Positions 32,946 to 44,955 of a DNA stretch of 64,000 nucleotides are shown here, in pieces. The stretch lies in NCBI GenBank assembly GCA_016286035.1, contig JAEERY010000013.1, forward strand, positions 124,001-188,000, read 5' to 3'. The notes beneath the pieces were generated by a model, which did not search any database, was not told the origin of the DNA, and saw only the letters and a list, made by a program, of their open reading frames with translations. Position 1 is the stretch's first letter. Each line of letters opens with the position of its first letter. The stretch is from Lachnospiraceae bacterium. GTDB taxonomy: Bacteria; Bacillota; Clostridia; Lachnospirales; Lachnospiraceae. The translations under genes were made by a program, and so were the position numbers.

Positions 32946-33395
32946 TTAAAGATCAAGTTTAAGAACTATCTCTTCATCATTCATCTCACCGGTATCCATA
33001 AATCCCGCTTTTCGATACATCGATAATGCACCTGTATTAGTCTCTTTGGTAGATAAGCGTATATTGTTTGCACCATGATCCTTAAAGTACTGAATGATCA
33101 CCTTAAGGGCTTCCGTTCCGTATCCGTTCCCCTGCATATTTTCATCGATCATCAGTCTCCACAGCCAGTATCTGTCAAAAGGATCCTCATACTCTTCATC
33201 AAATGCAAACATGGTAAATCCTACCATTTTTCCATCGCAGTATATAGCAAAAGGTCTGGCAACATCTTCGTTCTCTTTTGCCGCATTCCATGACTCCTCA
33301 TTGGAAGCTATATACTGCATCTGTTCCTTTGCAACTTTAAGCTCAAAACACTGTTTCAGATTTTCTTCTGTCAGTTCTCTAAGTTCGATCTTCAT
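32946..33395 (-). CDS. GNAT N-acetyltransferase
   Basis: 149 aa. Pattern IELRELTEENLKQCFELKVAKEQMQYIASNEESWNAAKE with a strand FAIYCDGKMVGFTMFAF, then WLWRLMIDENMQGNGYGTEALKVII (Q-x-x-G-x-G) and GALSMYRKAGFMDTGEMNDEEIVLKL. The W-R-L-M-I strand before the loop is of the spermidine/spermine-acetyltransferase-like group (Acetyltransf_1 of the BltD/PaiA style). GAGGGA lies upstream of ATG 33395. Polyamine is a plausible but unproven substrate. Confidence 0.88.
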   Translation of the reverse strand: MKIELRELTEENLKQCFELKVAKEQMQYIASNEESWNAAKENEDVARPFAIYCDGKMVGFTMFAFDEEYEDPFDRYWLWRLMIDENMQGNGYGTEALKVIIQYFKDHGANNIRLSTKETNTGALSMYRKAGFMDTGEMNDEEIVLKLDL

Positions 33396-33467
33396 TTAAT
33401 GATCCCTCGTTAATTTAACAAATCTTATCATTATGCCTCTCCGGTTTGATCGCTGTGTCTGATCATG

Positions 33468-33971
33468 TTACAGCTTTTTCTCCATAAGATCAAACTTTCC
33501 TTTTCTCCAGTTTGCATATCCTCTTGTTTCATAACCGTTATGAAGATACAGTTTTTGTGCAAACGGATTCTCAGTAAACGTATCGAGTCTTACAGATTCA
33601 TATCCCATCCCTTTGATCTGTTCCTCGATATGCCGTAAAACTTTTTTTCCTATGCCCTGATTTTGAAAACGCGGTGACACACAAAACCTGTGCAATACAT
33701 ATGCGGTCTTTTCATCATATTTCCATTGTGCATTACCATACTGCTCATCACAGTCACTGCTTATCACATATAATGCAGCTAGCGTATTTCCAATGTATGC
33801 CAGATAAAGCGTATGCTCATCAATGTCTTTTTCAAAGTCATCTCTAGCCGGATAGATATCATCCCACTGATATATGTTATTCTTCTCCATCTCACCTATT
33901 GCCTGCTGTATAAGCAGACATATATCATTAAGATCCTGTTTTGTCCCAAGTCTGTATTCAATAGTCTTCAT
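33468..33971 (-). CDS. GNAT N-acetyltransferase
   Basis: 167 aa. EYRLGTKQDLNDICLLIQQAIGEMEKNNIYQWDDIYPARDDFEKDI is a known N-terminal pattern of a group of uncharacterised GNATs. YVLHRFCVSPRFQNQGIGKKVL (Q-x-x-G-x-G) and TFTENPFAQKLYLHNGYETRG are the acetyl-CoA loop and last strand. No clear ribosome site before ATG 33971. Substrate unknown. Confidence 0.88.
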   Translation of the reverse strand: MKTIEYRLGTKQDLNDICLLIQQAIGEMEKNNIYQWDDIYPARDDFEKDIDEHTLYLAYIGNTLAALYVISSDCDEQYGNAQWKYDEKTAYVLHRFCVSPRFQNQGIGKKVLRHIEEQIKGMGYESVRLDTFTENPFAQKLYLHNGYETRGYANWRKGKFDLMEKKL

Positions 33972-34010
33972 TTTCTTATGATCTGATCTCTATTTATTTC
34001 CAAATCCATT

Positions 34011-34469
34011 CTATCCGAATATCAATCCAAGTATGATCGGCGCTAATATGACCGCTGCGGAAATTATAAGACATGCTCTTGCTTCTGCAATGCCGGTACA
34101 CGTCGTATAGTCATAATCAGTACAGTTTTCATTTGGATCATCCGGATTATATCTTACCTTTATCTTATCCTTAAAACTGACGGCCGATACTTCACCATAG
34201 CCTGTATAATCTTTTCCGTTAAGAGAAAAGATATATCCGGAATACCTTTTTTCATCCATCTTCTGACTTGGTGTATCATATCGTTTCCAGTTTGGATCCA
34301 ATTCTTTTGTCGTTTCTGCTGTCAGTACTCTTGCCGTAGTTTTTCCTTTCATACACTTTAATTCTTTTCTCTTTTTCTTATGTATGTCAACACCAAGAAA
34401 CCCCAGTGCCAGCAAAGCTCCGCCCGCGGCGATTATCGTATCAAAAATGATCATTCCCTGACTTATCAT
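34011..34469 (-). CDS. DUF3592-like membrane protein
   Basis: 152 aa. Hydrophobic helices at about 5-27 and 128-150 flank a beta-rich soluble part: GYIFSLNGKDYTGYGEVSAVSFKDKIKVRYNPDDPNENC. The Y-N-P-x-x-P segment is typical of DUF3592 proteins, small membrane proteins with an exposed middle. The role is unknown. The start at 34469 lacks a strong ribosome site. Confidence 0.65.
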   Translation of the reverse strand: MISQGMIIFDTIIAAGGALLALGFLGVDIHKKKRKELKCMKGKTTARVLTAETTKELDPNWKRYDTPSQKMDEKRYSGYIFSLNGKDYTGYGEVSAVSFKDKIKVRYNPDDPNENCTDYDYTTCTGIAEARACLIISAAVILAPIILGLIFG

Positions 34470-34498
34470 CCGTTTGCTCCCAATACCGATATAACCAT

Positions 34499-34897
34499 CT
34501 ACTCATTATTGCCTTCCCAGACATATAATCCTTCTGATGCTGAGATCTCCTTAAGAAGCTTTAACAGATCATCATCAGGATCAAACACTGTCATATGTGT
34601 ATCATCGGGCTCCGAAAGAATCATAGCATCCTTGAGCATTATATAAACATATCTGTCAGATATTATCTCCTTTATACGCTCCGGAGACGGATTGATCTCG
34701 TCATCTATGGAAATATCCATATAGCAGTTTAGTTTAAGTATCACATTCAGATGCTTCTGCTTGATCCGATCACGCTGTTCATTAAGAAGATAATTTTCAA
34801 TAGTAAAATACTGCCCAGGACTGTCTTTTGGAACCTGTTTTGGCAGAATATCAATGATCCAATATGGTTTATTAAGCAGTTCTTCTATTTTATTCAT
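34499..34897 (-). CDS. Hypothetical protein, about 132 aa
   Basis: Start set at ATG 34897 because the protein body begins MNKIEELLNKPYWIIDILPKQVP; starts at 34906 and 34942 are possible, and none has a good ribosome site. The segment WIIDILPKQVP with GQYFTIENYLL looks like a conserved block, followed by KLNCYMDI. No signal peptide. It follows the gene at 34927 in a close or overlapping join. I do not recognise the family; possibly an immunity-type protein. Confidence 0.5.
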   Translation of the reverse strand: MNKIEELLNKPYWIIDILPKQVPKDSPGQYFTIENYLLNEQRDRIKQKHLNVILKLNCYMDISIDDEINPSPERIKEIISDRYVYIMLKDAMILSEPDDTHMTVFDPDDDLLKLLKEISASEGLYVWEGNNE

Positions 34898-34926
34898 TAT
34901 ACTCATACATTTACTTAAGTTCCTGT

Positions 34927-35382
34927 TTATACATATGTCCATTTAAAAAATGATGATCTGTATCCCATGTTCCTGTTGACTTTATAGATCCTGCCGCATG
35001 TTTTACATTTGACTGTGACATATTGGGAAGGATCAGCAAATTCATCCATTGTTTCATAATCGATAGGATCATCTCCCAGTATTTCAATGTATTCATTTAA
35101 CAGGGGACTGTTTGGTCTGTCATCAATAAACAAAGAACATACACAATCCATAAATAACGGTTCTCCGTCATTCGAGCGGATCTGCTTTCGTTCTTCTATT
35201 GATATCTGTGAAAAGAAAACACAATAGTATCCTTCAGGATAATCATCCAAAACCGTAACATTTCTAAGATTCACTTCTCCATCCTTTTTATCAAACAGCA
35301 GACAGACTGAATCAAAATATCGGAATATAACAGCTTTTCTCCCCTTATAGATCACATTGTATTTTTGATTATTCAAATCCAT
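34927..35382 (-). CDS. Hypothetical protein with one CxxC knuckle, 151 aa
   Basis: ATG 35382 is five bases after GAGG; a GTG start at 35439 would add 19 residues. The middle is beta-rich (YNVIYKGRKAVIFRYFDSVCLLF, YPEGYYCVFFSQIS). The end has YVTVKCKTCGRIYKVNR, a CxxC knuckle without a second pair. Soluble. I recognise no family. It is followed by the 34499 gene, most likely as a pair. Confidence 0.5.
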   Translation of the reverse strand: MDLNNQKYNVIYKGRKAVIFRYFDSVCLLFDKKDGEVNLRNVTVLDDYPEGYYCVFFSQISIEERKQIRSNDGEPLFMDCVCSLFIDDRPNSPLLNEYIEILGDDPIDYETMDEFADPSQYVTVKCKTCGRIYKVNRNMGYRSSFFKWTYV

Positions 35383-35469
35383 TTGCACCTCGTTAACAGG
35401 ATAACCTGATGATACAGTTTTATCATTTGGTTTTATCACTATTGCTGCCCTGATCCCTGTATCTGTTTA

Positions 35470-35504
35470 TAAAAAAGCAATTATCCAAGTATGAATAATT
35501 GCTT
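35470..35504 (-). terminator. Terminator after metA
   Basis: Ten-pair perfect stem AAGCAATTAT / ATAATTGCTT, ten-base loop, then TTTTTT on the minus strand, 27 bases past the metA stop. Confidence 0.9.
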
Positions 35505-35530
35505 CTTGTTCCATATATAGAGTTCCTGAC

Positions 35531-36505
35531 TCAGACATCACTTTCCACAACCAGCGAACAACTCGCAGCATGTGTATATACGCTGTCTTCACCGATCGTA
35601 TCCATGTCGTATGGCGTGAGCTGATAAACGTAATAATTCAACCAGTTAGTATAGAGAGTGTTGGCATGAGCTCTCCACAACAGCTTCGGTTTCTCATTCG
35701 GATCATCGTTAGGATAATAATTCTTCGGTACCTTGATATCCAGTCCCTTACCAACATCTCTTCGATATTCATTTTCAAGAGTTCTTCTGTCATACTCAAA
35801 ATGACCCTGGACAAATATCTGTCTTCCGTTTTGAGCTATGCACAAACAGGCTCCTGCTTCATCCGATTCCGCAAGCACGGTCAAAGCTTCACATGCGTGT
35901 ATATCCTTGCTTGATACTTCAGTATACCTGCTGTGAGGAACCCAGAACTCATCATCGAATCCTCTCACAAGCGGAGTTCTTCTGTTTAATACCCTGTGTC
36001 TGTAAAGTCCTGAAAGCTTTTCCGGAAGTTTCTGCTTGTTTAGGCCGTAATGATAATGAAGAGCAGCCTGAGCACCCCAGCAGATATGGAATGTGCTCGT
36101 AACATTGCTCTTTGTCCATTCCATGATCTGACACAGCTCATCCCAGTAATCAACCTCCTCAAACTCCATGAGTTCAACAGGAGCACCGGTGATTATCATA
36201 CCGTCAAACTTTCTTGACTTTATATCTTCAAATGTAACATAGAACTTGTTTAAATGATTTGCAGATGTATGAGTGGATTCATGTGATGATAACTTCACAA
36301 ATGTAACATCCACCTGCAAAGGAGTGTTTGACATCGATCTTAAAAGATGCCATTCGGTATCCTCTTTTACAGGCATCAGATTAAGTATGGCGATCTGCAG
36401 CGGACGGATATCCTGATGCGTCGCTCTGTCCTCATCCATAACAAATATATTTTCCGCCTCAAGTATTTCTTTAGCGGGAAGATCGCTCTGAATCTTTACA
36501 GGCAT
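35531..36505 (-). CDS. metA: Homoserine O-acyltransferase MetA
   Basis: 324 aa from ATG 36505 with AGGAGG at 7 bases; the longer frame is not used. MetA motifs: PVKIQSDLPAKEIL, DIRPLQIAILNLMPVKEDTEWHLLR, FHICWGAQAALHYHYG with the active-site Cys, and FVQGHFEYDR with His and Glu. In clostridia this enzyme uses acetyl-CoA (MetAA) to activate homoserine for methionine synthesis. The tail after TPYDMDTIGED is about 15 residues longer than common MetA. A terminator follows; no SAM riboswitch is seen upstream. Confidence 0.93.
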   Translation of the reverse strand: MPVKIQSDLPAKEILEAENIFVMDEDRATHQDIRPLQIAILNLMPVKEDTEWHLLRSMSNTPLQVDVTFVKLSSHESTHTSANHLNKFYVTFEDIKSRKFDGMIITGAPVELMEFEEVDYWDELCQIMEWTKSNVTSTFHICWGAQAALHYHYGLNKQKLPEKLSGLYRHRVLNRRTPLVRGFDDEFWVPHSRYTEVSSKDIHACEALTVLAESDEAGACLCIAQNGRQIFVQGHFEYDRRTLENEYRRDVGKGLDIKVPKNYYPNDDPNEKPKLLWRAHANTLYTNWLNYYVYQLTPYDMDTIGEDSVYTHAASCSLVVESDV

Positions 36506-36603
36506 GTTTAAGCCTCCTGATCTTTGGCTGATTTTATCAACCGCATTTTCCAATATATTGTACTATAAAATGCACTTATATGCCATATGTTTGTGTCCCG
36601 GTA

Positions 36604-39334
<2,731 letters not shown>

Positions 39335-39338
<4 letters not shown>

Positions 39339-40690
39339 ATTTGAGTCTTATCCTCCGGAAGTTTTAAAAAGAATGATAAGGTAAACGGTATGCAGATAAA
39401 GAAAGTCACGATATCCGCTATCGCCTGCGCTATCTGTATCCCGAACAGACCAAAAATGTAATTCAATATCAACAGTGCGGGTATAAAACATACACCGTTT
39501 CTTAAAGTAGATAACAGTGTCGCATTGAATTTATATCCTATGCTCTGGAACATCATGTTGTTACATACATGGAAAGGCACAAAGAACAATGATATACACT
39601 GCGCATGCATGGCTATTATACCTATCTCTATGACTTTGGGATCATCCCTGAACACCCTTATAAATTCACCGGCATTCATATATACGGTAACAGCGGCAAC
39701 ACCTAACAGTATGGTGCCGAATGTTAATGTAAAGAAGAATCCCTTCTTTACTCTTGAATACTTTCCCGCTCCGAAATTGAATCCTGCAACAGGCTGGAAT
39801 CCCTGTCCTATTCCAAGAGCCACACTGAAAATGAACATGCTTATCCTGTTAACGATACTCATTGCCGCAATGGCTGCATCTCCGTATACACCTGCGGTAT
39901 TGTTTAACAGCATTGTCGATATTGATGCAAGTCCCTGACGGGCCAGACTAGGAAGTCCGGTAGTCACTATATCTCCCACGGTCTCAAGATCAAATCTTAT
40001 ATATGATAAAGCAAACGAGCTCTGCGTCTTCTTTCTTATGAACATGCTCAAAAGTATGAACCACGATATATACTGGCTTATCGCGGTAGCCAGACCGGCC
40101 CCCAGTATACCCATTCCCATATATTTCATAAAAAGAGCATCAAGGAATATATTTATGATACCGCCCGATGTGAGACCTATCATTGCAAAGAATGCTCTTC
40201 CCTCATATCTAAGGATATTGTTCATAACACAGCTTGAAACTAAAGCCGGTGCCGCAAACAGTATGCAGCTTGCATATGTTTTTGCATACGGCAGTATCGT
40301 ATCCGTGCTGCCAAGAAGCTTCATAAGAGGCGTAAGGAATGTCATAGCCAGTATGAGTATTAAAATACCCGCTATCAGTGCCGAATAAAAACTGGTTGCA
40401 GAGAACTTTCTTGCACTTTCTATATCCTTTGCTCCAAGCTTTCTGCTTATGATACTTCCCGCGCCATGACCGAACATGAATCCGATCGCCTGAAGTATAG
40501 CCATAAGTCCCAGTACTATTCCTGTGGCTCCGCTGGCCGATGTGTTTATCTGACCGACGAAATATGAATCGGCCATGTTATATATACTGGTGACAAGCAT
40601 GCTTATGGTAGTCGGAAGTCCGAGCTTAAGTATCAGACTCTCCACCGGCTGCTTTGTCATCATGTCATATTGTGAATCGTATTTTTTCAT
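39335..40690 (-). CDS. MATE-family multidrug/metabolite exporter
   Basis: 451 aa, twelve membrane helices in two similar halves. Each half has the MATE signature around PTTISMLVTSIYNMADSYFVG and, in the second, GLPSLARQGLASISTMLLNN. IVLGLMAILQAIGFMFGHGAGSIISRKLG is typical of the Na+- or H+-coupled type found in clostridia. It exports cationic drugs or metabolites. -10 TATAAT at 40719-40724 lies on the minus strand before it. Overlaps the start of the pseudouridine synthase gene. Confidence 0.93.
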
Positions 40691-40757
40691 CTTTCCAACC
40701 TTTTAAATCATCCAAATCATTATAGCACATATGCCGGAATTGTTTTATTATAAAAGC

Positions 40758-41840
40758 ATGAGAAATATTATAGGTATAGACATAGGTACAACCAATATTG
40801 AATATATCCTGGCAGACGAAAAGAAAGGACCTATTTGTGATCTTCTAACTCCCAATCCGCTGTCAGCCTTCGGTCTTGATGTCATGACAAGGATCTCCAA
40901 GGCAAATGACGGCAGGCTTGATGAGATGACGTCTCTGTTAAGAGTGACGATCAAAAACGATATCATTAAACTTATGGATGACTGTTTTGCAAGATCCGGT
41001 TTGCAGATTTCCATCGTTGATATCGCAGGCATCAATATAGCTGCCAACACGACAATGGTCCATATTCTTATGAATTATGACTGTTCAAACCTTGGAAGTT
41101 ATCCTTTTTCTCCGGTCCATATCGAGGCAATTAAAACAGATTCAGACAGTCTTGGCTTCACAGCCTCTGTGCCCATACCGGTAAACATCACTCAGGGGTT
41201 TTCCGCTTTTGTAGGCGGTGATATCTACAGCGGTCTCAAGACCCTCCCCGACTGTGATGATTACCTCTTTATAGATCTGGGTACCAATGCAGAAATGGTC
41301 CTTTGTCTGGGTAACACGGCATATATAACGTCTGCAGCTGCGGGTCCCGCATTTGAGACATGCTCAAAAGGTCATGCGACTGATGCGATAGACGGTCTTA
41401 TATATATGCTAAAAAACGGTATCATGGATGAGACCGGTCTTTTAACAGATGAATTCTTTGATTCAGGTTATGACTGTCTGGGAATGCATTTTTCACAAAA
41501 AAAGATCAGGGATATGCAGATGGCCAAATCAGCTGTCAAAACAGGTATTGATCTTCTGATCGATTCAGCCAAAAAAGAGCTTTCAATCGATGAAAGCTTT
41601 GTCTCAACCCTTAAAGTCTTTATCGCCGGAACCTTCGGGTACAACCTTGATATCAACAACTGCATAAAACTCGGTATGTTTCCTGAATGGTTTAAGGATA
41701 AAGCCACAGCGGTCGGCAATACATCACTCAAAGGCACCCTTATAACAGGGATTGATCCTCAAAAAAATATCAGAGAGATCTTTCTTGCAAATCTCCCTGA
41801 ATTCAATGACTGTTATATCAAAAACATGTACTTTACATAA
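40758..41840 (+). CDS. ASKHA-type ATPase domain protein (DUF4445), lacks the ferredoxin part
   Basis: 360 aa if ATG 40758 is used (ATG 40731 gives 369; neither has a ribosome site). The phosphate-1 motif NIIGIDIGTTNIEYILAD, the middle ITQGFSAFVGGDI and the phosphate-2 motif YLFIDLGTNAEMVLCL with AAGPAFETCSKGHATDA belong to the RACo/DUF4445 ATPase domain. These proteins reactivate corrinoid methyltransferases and normally carry an N-terminal 2Fe-2S ferredoxin domain, missing here. So it may act alone or with another electron source. It faces the DUF6171 gene end to end with three bases between. Confidence 0.82.
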   Translation: MRNIIGIDIGTTNIEYILADEKKGPICDLLTPNPLSAFGLDVMTRISKANDGRLDEMTSLLRVTIKNDIIKLMDDCFARSGLQISIVDIAGINIAANTTMVHILMNYDCSNLGSYPFSPVHIEAIKTDSDSLGFTASVPIPVNITQGFSAFVGGDIYSGLKTLPDCDDYLFIDLGTNAEMVLCLGNTAYITSAAAGPAFETCSKGHATDAIDGLIYMLKNGIMDETGLLTDEFFDSGYDCLGMHFSQKKIRDMQMAKSAVKTGIDLLIDSAKKELSIDESFVSTLKVFIAGTFGYNLDINNCIKLGMFPEWFKDKATAVGNTSLKGTLITGIDPQKNIREIFLANLPEFNDCYIKNMYFT

Positions 41841-41843
41841 AAA

Positions 41844-42104
41844 TCACCAGTGATCATACGGACAGGATGCGTTCTTTTTGACACATCTTAGTTCCACATA
41901 ACAACCACAGGCGCCGCAAAAAGCGTCCTTCAGATAAGAACAGCGGCTGCATATTTGCAGCCGTTTTTCATATGCTTTATTATCTGCTTTTTCGCTCTTA
42001 TCCATAAGATCGATAAGCTTTTTTATCCTTGTCTCATACTGTACAGGATCTATATCCTTTAACAGGCACTTGATACAAGGCTTCTTTTGCAATCCTTCTT
42101 CCAT
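41844..42104 (-). CDS. DUF6171-type Cys-rich small protein
   Basis: 86 aa. Cys pattern CIKC at the start and CSRCSYLKDAFCGACGCYVELRCVKK near the end, seven to eight Cys in all, typical of small zinc-binding proteins annotated as DUF6171. A helix of Lys/Glu/Asp (YETRIKKLIDLMDKSEKADNKAYEKRL) links the two. It converges on the ASKHA ATPase gene, with no terminator between. Function unknown; it may bind metal or act as a cofactor carrier. Confidence 0.75.
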   Translation of the reverse strand: MEEGLQKKPCIKCLLKDIDPVQYETRIKKLIDLMDKSEKADNKAYEKRLQICSRCSYLKDAFCGACGCYVELRCVKKNASCPYDHW

Positions 42105-42120
42105 GAGACAACCGAAACTA

Positions 42121-43629
42121 TTATCCCTTTACTCTGATACCTGTTACCGAACAAGCCGGTAAAACAACTTTGATACCCTTATCGGTTACAGTGACATTCT
42201 CAAGCTTTTTAGTCGTTACCGCTTCAGCATCATCAAATGTGTTATGAGCGTTCATTGAACCTGTTACCACAGAAGCTTCTACAGAAGATACTTTAAGATC
42301 ATCAAAGTTTATTTCCACTTCCTTATCACTTTCAAGCGAGAGATTGTTAAGAGTGATATTAATGGTTCCATCCTCGCTTACAGATACCGATTCGGTAACC
42401 TGAGGCACCTTGTTATCGTCACCCGTACCTTCCTCTTTCACTCCGGTAATGAAGCTGTTTACAAGCTGTGCTCCCTGATGATACTTGAACATGCGGAATA
42501 CATGATAGGTCGGTGTAAGTATCATCTTCTTTCCTTCAGTGAGTATCACTGACTGCAATACATTGACGGTCTGAGCAATATTAGCCATCCTTACCCTGTC
42601 ACAATGCTTATTGAAGATATTTAAGTTGATTCCTGCAACAAGTGCATCTCTCATGGTATTCTGCTGATATAAGAATCCGGGATTTGTTCCCTCTTCGACA
42701 TCGTACCAGCATCCCCACTCATCAACAACGAGTGCTATTATCTTCTTGGGATCGTATTTATCCATTATGTTGCTGTGCTTTGTTACGATCTCATCCATCT
42801 TGAGAGTCTTGTAAAGGGTTGTGTACCACTCCTCCTTGGTGAAATCCGTGGCACTTCCCTTATGATCCCAGTCATGAGGCAATGTATAGTAATGCAATGA
42901 GATCGCCTCGAGATTTCCGTGAAGGTGATCAAAGCATCTTGTGAACAGTCTGTTTAAAAGCTTTTCTGTCCAGTCATAATCAAAGTCTGAAGGTCCGCAT
43001 GCGATACGGTTTATCGGCTTCTCCTTGTCATACATCTTTACAAATGACTGATATCTTCTGTATACATCGGCATAGTACTCAGGATGCATATTTCCGCCGC
43101 AGCCCCAGTTCTCATTTCCTACTCCGAAATAATCGACTCTCCAGGCTTTGTCTCTGCCGTTCTTTCGTCTCTCATTTGCCAGAGGAGACTCTCCGTCAAA
43201 TGTCATATATTCAACCCACTCAGACATCTCCTGAACGGTACCAGAACCTACATTTCCGTTTATATATGTCTTGCATCCAAGCTGATCACAGAGTTCAAAA
43301 TACTCATGAGTACCAAAGCTGTTATCTTCGACAACCCCGCCCCAGTTTGTATTGATCATCTTCTTTCTGTTTTCCTTGGGGCCGATACCGTCTTTCCAGT
43401 GATATTCATCGGCAAAGCATCCGCCGGGCCAGCGAAGAACCGGTATCTGCATATCCTTAAGTGCCTCGACTACATCCTTTCTCATTCCCTTATTATTGGG
43501 TATTTCGGAATCCTCGCCTACAAATATGCCCTCATATATACATCTTCCAAGGTGCTCTGAAAAATGTCCGTAGATCTCCGGATTGATAGTTGCTTTCTTT
43601 TCATTCTCATGAACTGTTAATCTGATCAT
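42121..43629 (-). CDS. abfA: GH51 alpha-L-arabinofuranosidase
   Basis: 502 aa. The catalytic acid/base Glu is in VGNENWG (about 173) and the nucleophile Glu in VVDEWGCWYD near 300. The start INPEIYGHFSEHLGRCIYEGIFVGE and VLRWPGGCFADEYHWKDGIGP are family hallmarks. No signal peptide, so it is intracellular, removing terminal arabinose from arabino-oligosaccharides taken up by the cell. It fits plant-fibre use by a gut or rumen bacterium. The C-terminal 120 residues form the beta domain. No transporter or regulator lies beside it. Confidence 0.95.
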   Translation of the reverse strand: MIRLTVHENEKKATINPEIYGHFSEHLGRCIYEGIFVGEDSEIPNNKGMRKDVVEALKDMQIPVLRWPGGCFADEYHWKDGIGPKENRKKMINTNWGGVVEDNSFGTHEYFELCDQLGCKTYINGNVGSGTVQEMSEWVEYMTFDGESPLANERRKNGRDKAWRVDYFGVGNENWGCGGNMHPEYYADVYRRYQSFVKMYDKEKPINRIACGPSDFDYDWTEKLLNRLFTRCFDHLHGNLEAISLHYYTLPHDWDHKGSATDFTKEEWYTTLYKTLKMDEIVTKHSNIMDKYDPKKIIALVVDEWGCWYDVEEGTNPGFLYQQNTMRDALVAGINLNIFNKHCDRVRMANIAQTVNVLQSVILTEGKKMILTPTYHVFRMFKYHQGAQLVNSFITGVKEEGTGDDNKVPQVTESVSVSEDGTINITLNNLSLESDKEVEINFDDLKVSSVEASVVTGSMNAHNTFDDAEAVTTKKLENVTVTDKGIKVVLPACSVTGIRVKG

Positions 43630-43730
43630 TGATATGTCTTCCTTCTTAAGTTGATTGATATACTAGATAATACCAATAGTTAAGGCTTATGAGAACCAAA
43701 TGCATAAAAATGACAAACAGGCGCGTATAA

Positions 43731-44948
43731 TTAATCGATCACATTCTTTACGCCAATGATGTTGTCATAGCCGACATTATATACAACGATTCCCTTTCTG
43801 GGATTTGCAGCATGCACTATCTGTCCGTCTCCTATATATATACCGACATGAGTACATTTGCTCTTTCCGTAGCATATGATGTCTCCGGGCTGAGCTTCAT
43901 CCAGGCTTATGCTCCTGCCGTTACTTGAAAGCTGACCTGAAGGTGTTCTGCTTAGTCCGTATCCGAACTGTGCGTATACAAGGCTTGTGAAACCTGAACA
44001 GTCCGTACCGTTTGTAAGGCTGTTTCCTCCATGCACATACGGACATCCGACATACTGAAGAGCAAAGTTAACTATATCGGAACGAAGATTTCCGCTTGCC
44101 GTATAAACAGGTTCACTGCTTGCTGCGGGTATCTCAACATTTTCCGGAGTCTGCTTCTCATCTTCCTTCTGACGTTCAAGCTGTTTTGCCTTCTTTTCCT
44201 CTTCTTCACGTATCTCTTCTATGGTCTTGGCGTATATGAATTCTTCTACAACCGATATATAATCTGCAGATACATATCCGCTCTTATCATCGGCATAATC
44301 AACATGGATCCAGTCACCATCATACTCATCTTTGTTGGAAAGCTTTAGTTTTTCACCGCTAAGCGCATAACCGATCCTCTTAGATTCAATATCGGCTTCC
44401 TGTCTTATATTAAGGCGGTCAGCTCTTACTATCGCATATCTGTCAACATAGTCATCTATGACATCCACTGCATCCTGGCCATATATAAAGTATTCAGCCT
44501 TTATATATCCGGTCAGATTTCCGGAAATTACCATAAGCCATGTTCCGTCCTCACCCTCTACTTCTTCCTGTATCTGGGCAACGGCACCGTCATACATCCT
44601 TCCCACTATCTCGGAATCGGTATTCGGAGATGTTCTGACATTAACATAGTTGTCAACATCGGCTATCGCAAAATCGCTGTATTCTTCATTCTCCTCATTG
44701 TCCTCCTCAGTTTTTACCTCCTGTGAGGCAACAAGGTTCTTCTGCTTATCTCTAAGGTCGGCAAGCTTATCCACTTCTTCCATGAACTCTTTAAGATCTT
44801 CTTTTGAATACATGCTCTCAAAGCCGGCCTTTACATTATCCTTCCAGTCCGTGGACAGCTCAGCTGCCTGAATATCAGCACCCGTATTAAGTTGTACGAT
44901 GATGAACGCAATAAGCGCCATCATAAATCTGATACCTTTTCTTTTCAC
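43731..44948 (-). CDS. Exported SH3-SH3-NlpC/P60 peptidoglycan hydrolase
   Basis: 405 aa from GTG 44948, which keeps the basic n-region of the signal peptide (KRKGIRFMMALIAFIIVQ). Mature part: a helical linker, two SH3-like domains (DNYVNVRTSPNTDSEIVGRM and DRLNIRQEADIESKRIGYALSG), a coiled Glu/Lys linker (EIREEEEKKAKQLERQKEDE), then a C40 NlpC/P60 domain with DCSGFTSLVY (Cys), HVGIYIGDGQIVHAANP (two His). It cuts the gamma-D-Glu-diamino acid bond in peptidoglycan stems. It is downstream of and probably co-transcribed with the zinc-ribbon/lectin gene. Confidence 0.93.
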   Translation of the reverse strand: MKRKGIRFMMALIAFIIVQLNTGADIQAAELSTDWKDNVKAGFESMYSKEDLKEFMEEVDKLADLRDKQKNLVASQEVKTEEDNEENEEYSDFAIADVDNYVNVRTSPNTDSEIVGRMYDGAVAQIQEEVEGEDGTWLMVISGNLTGYIKAEYFIYGQDAVDVIDDYVDRYAIVRADRLNIRQEADIESKRIGYALSGEKLKLSNKDEYDGDWIHVDYADDKSGYVSADYISVVEEFIYAKTIEEIREEEEKKAKQLERQKEDEKQTPENVEIPAASSEPVYTASGNLRSDIVNFALQYVGCPYVHGGNSLTNGTDCSGFTSLVYAQFGYGLSRTPSGQLSSNGRSISLDEAQPGDIICYGKSKCTHVGIYIGDGQIVHAANPRKGIVVYNVGYDNIIGVKNVID

Positions 44949-44955
44949 AGACTTA

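Noticed and set aside
10499-33971. Integron-type cassette array
   Set aside because: The small same-strand genes recall cassettes, but most gaps are 5-50 bases, no attC-like imperfect palindromes recur, and no integrase gene is present.
36506-36603. SAM or T-box riboswitch before metA
   Set aside because: The region is only about 100 bases, AT-rich, with no long helices, no T-box sequence and no terminator/antiterminator pair.
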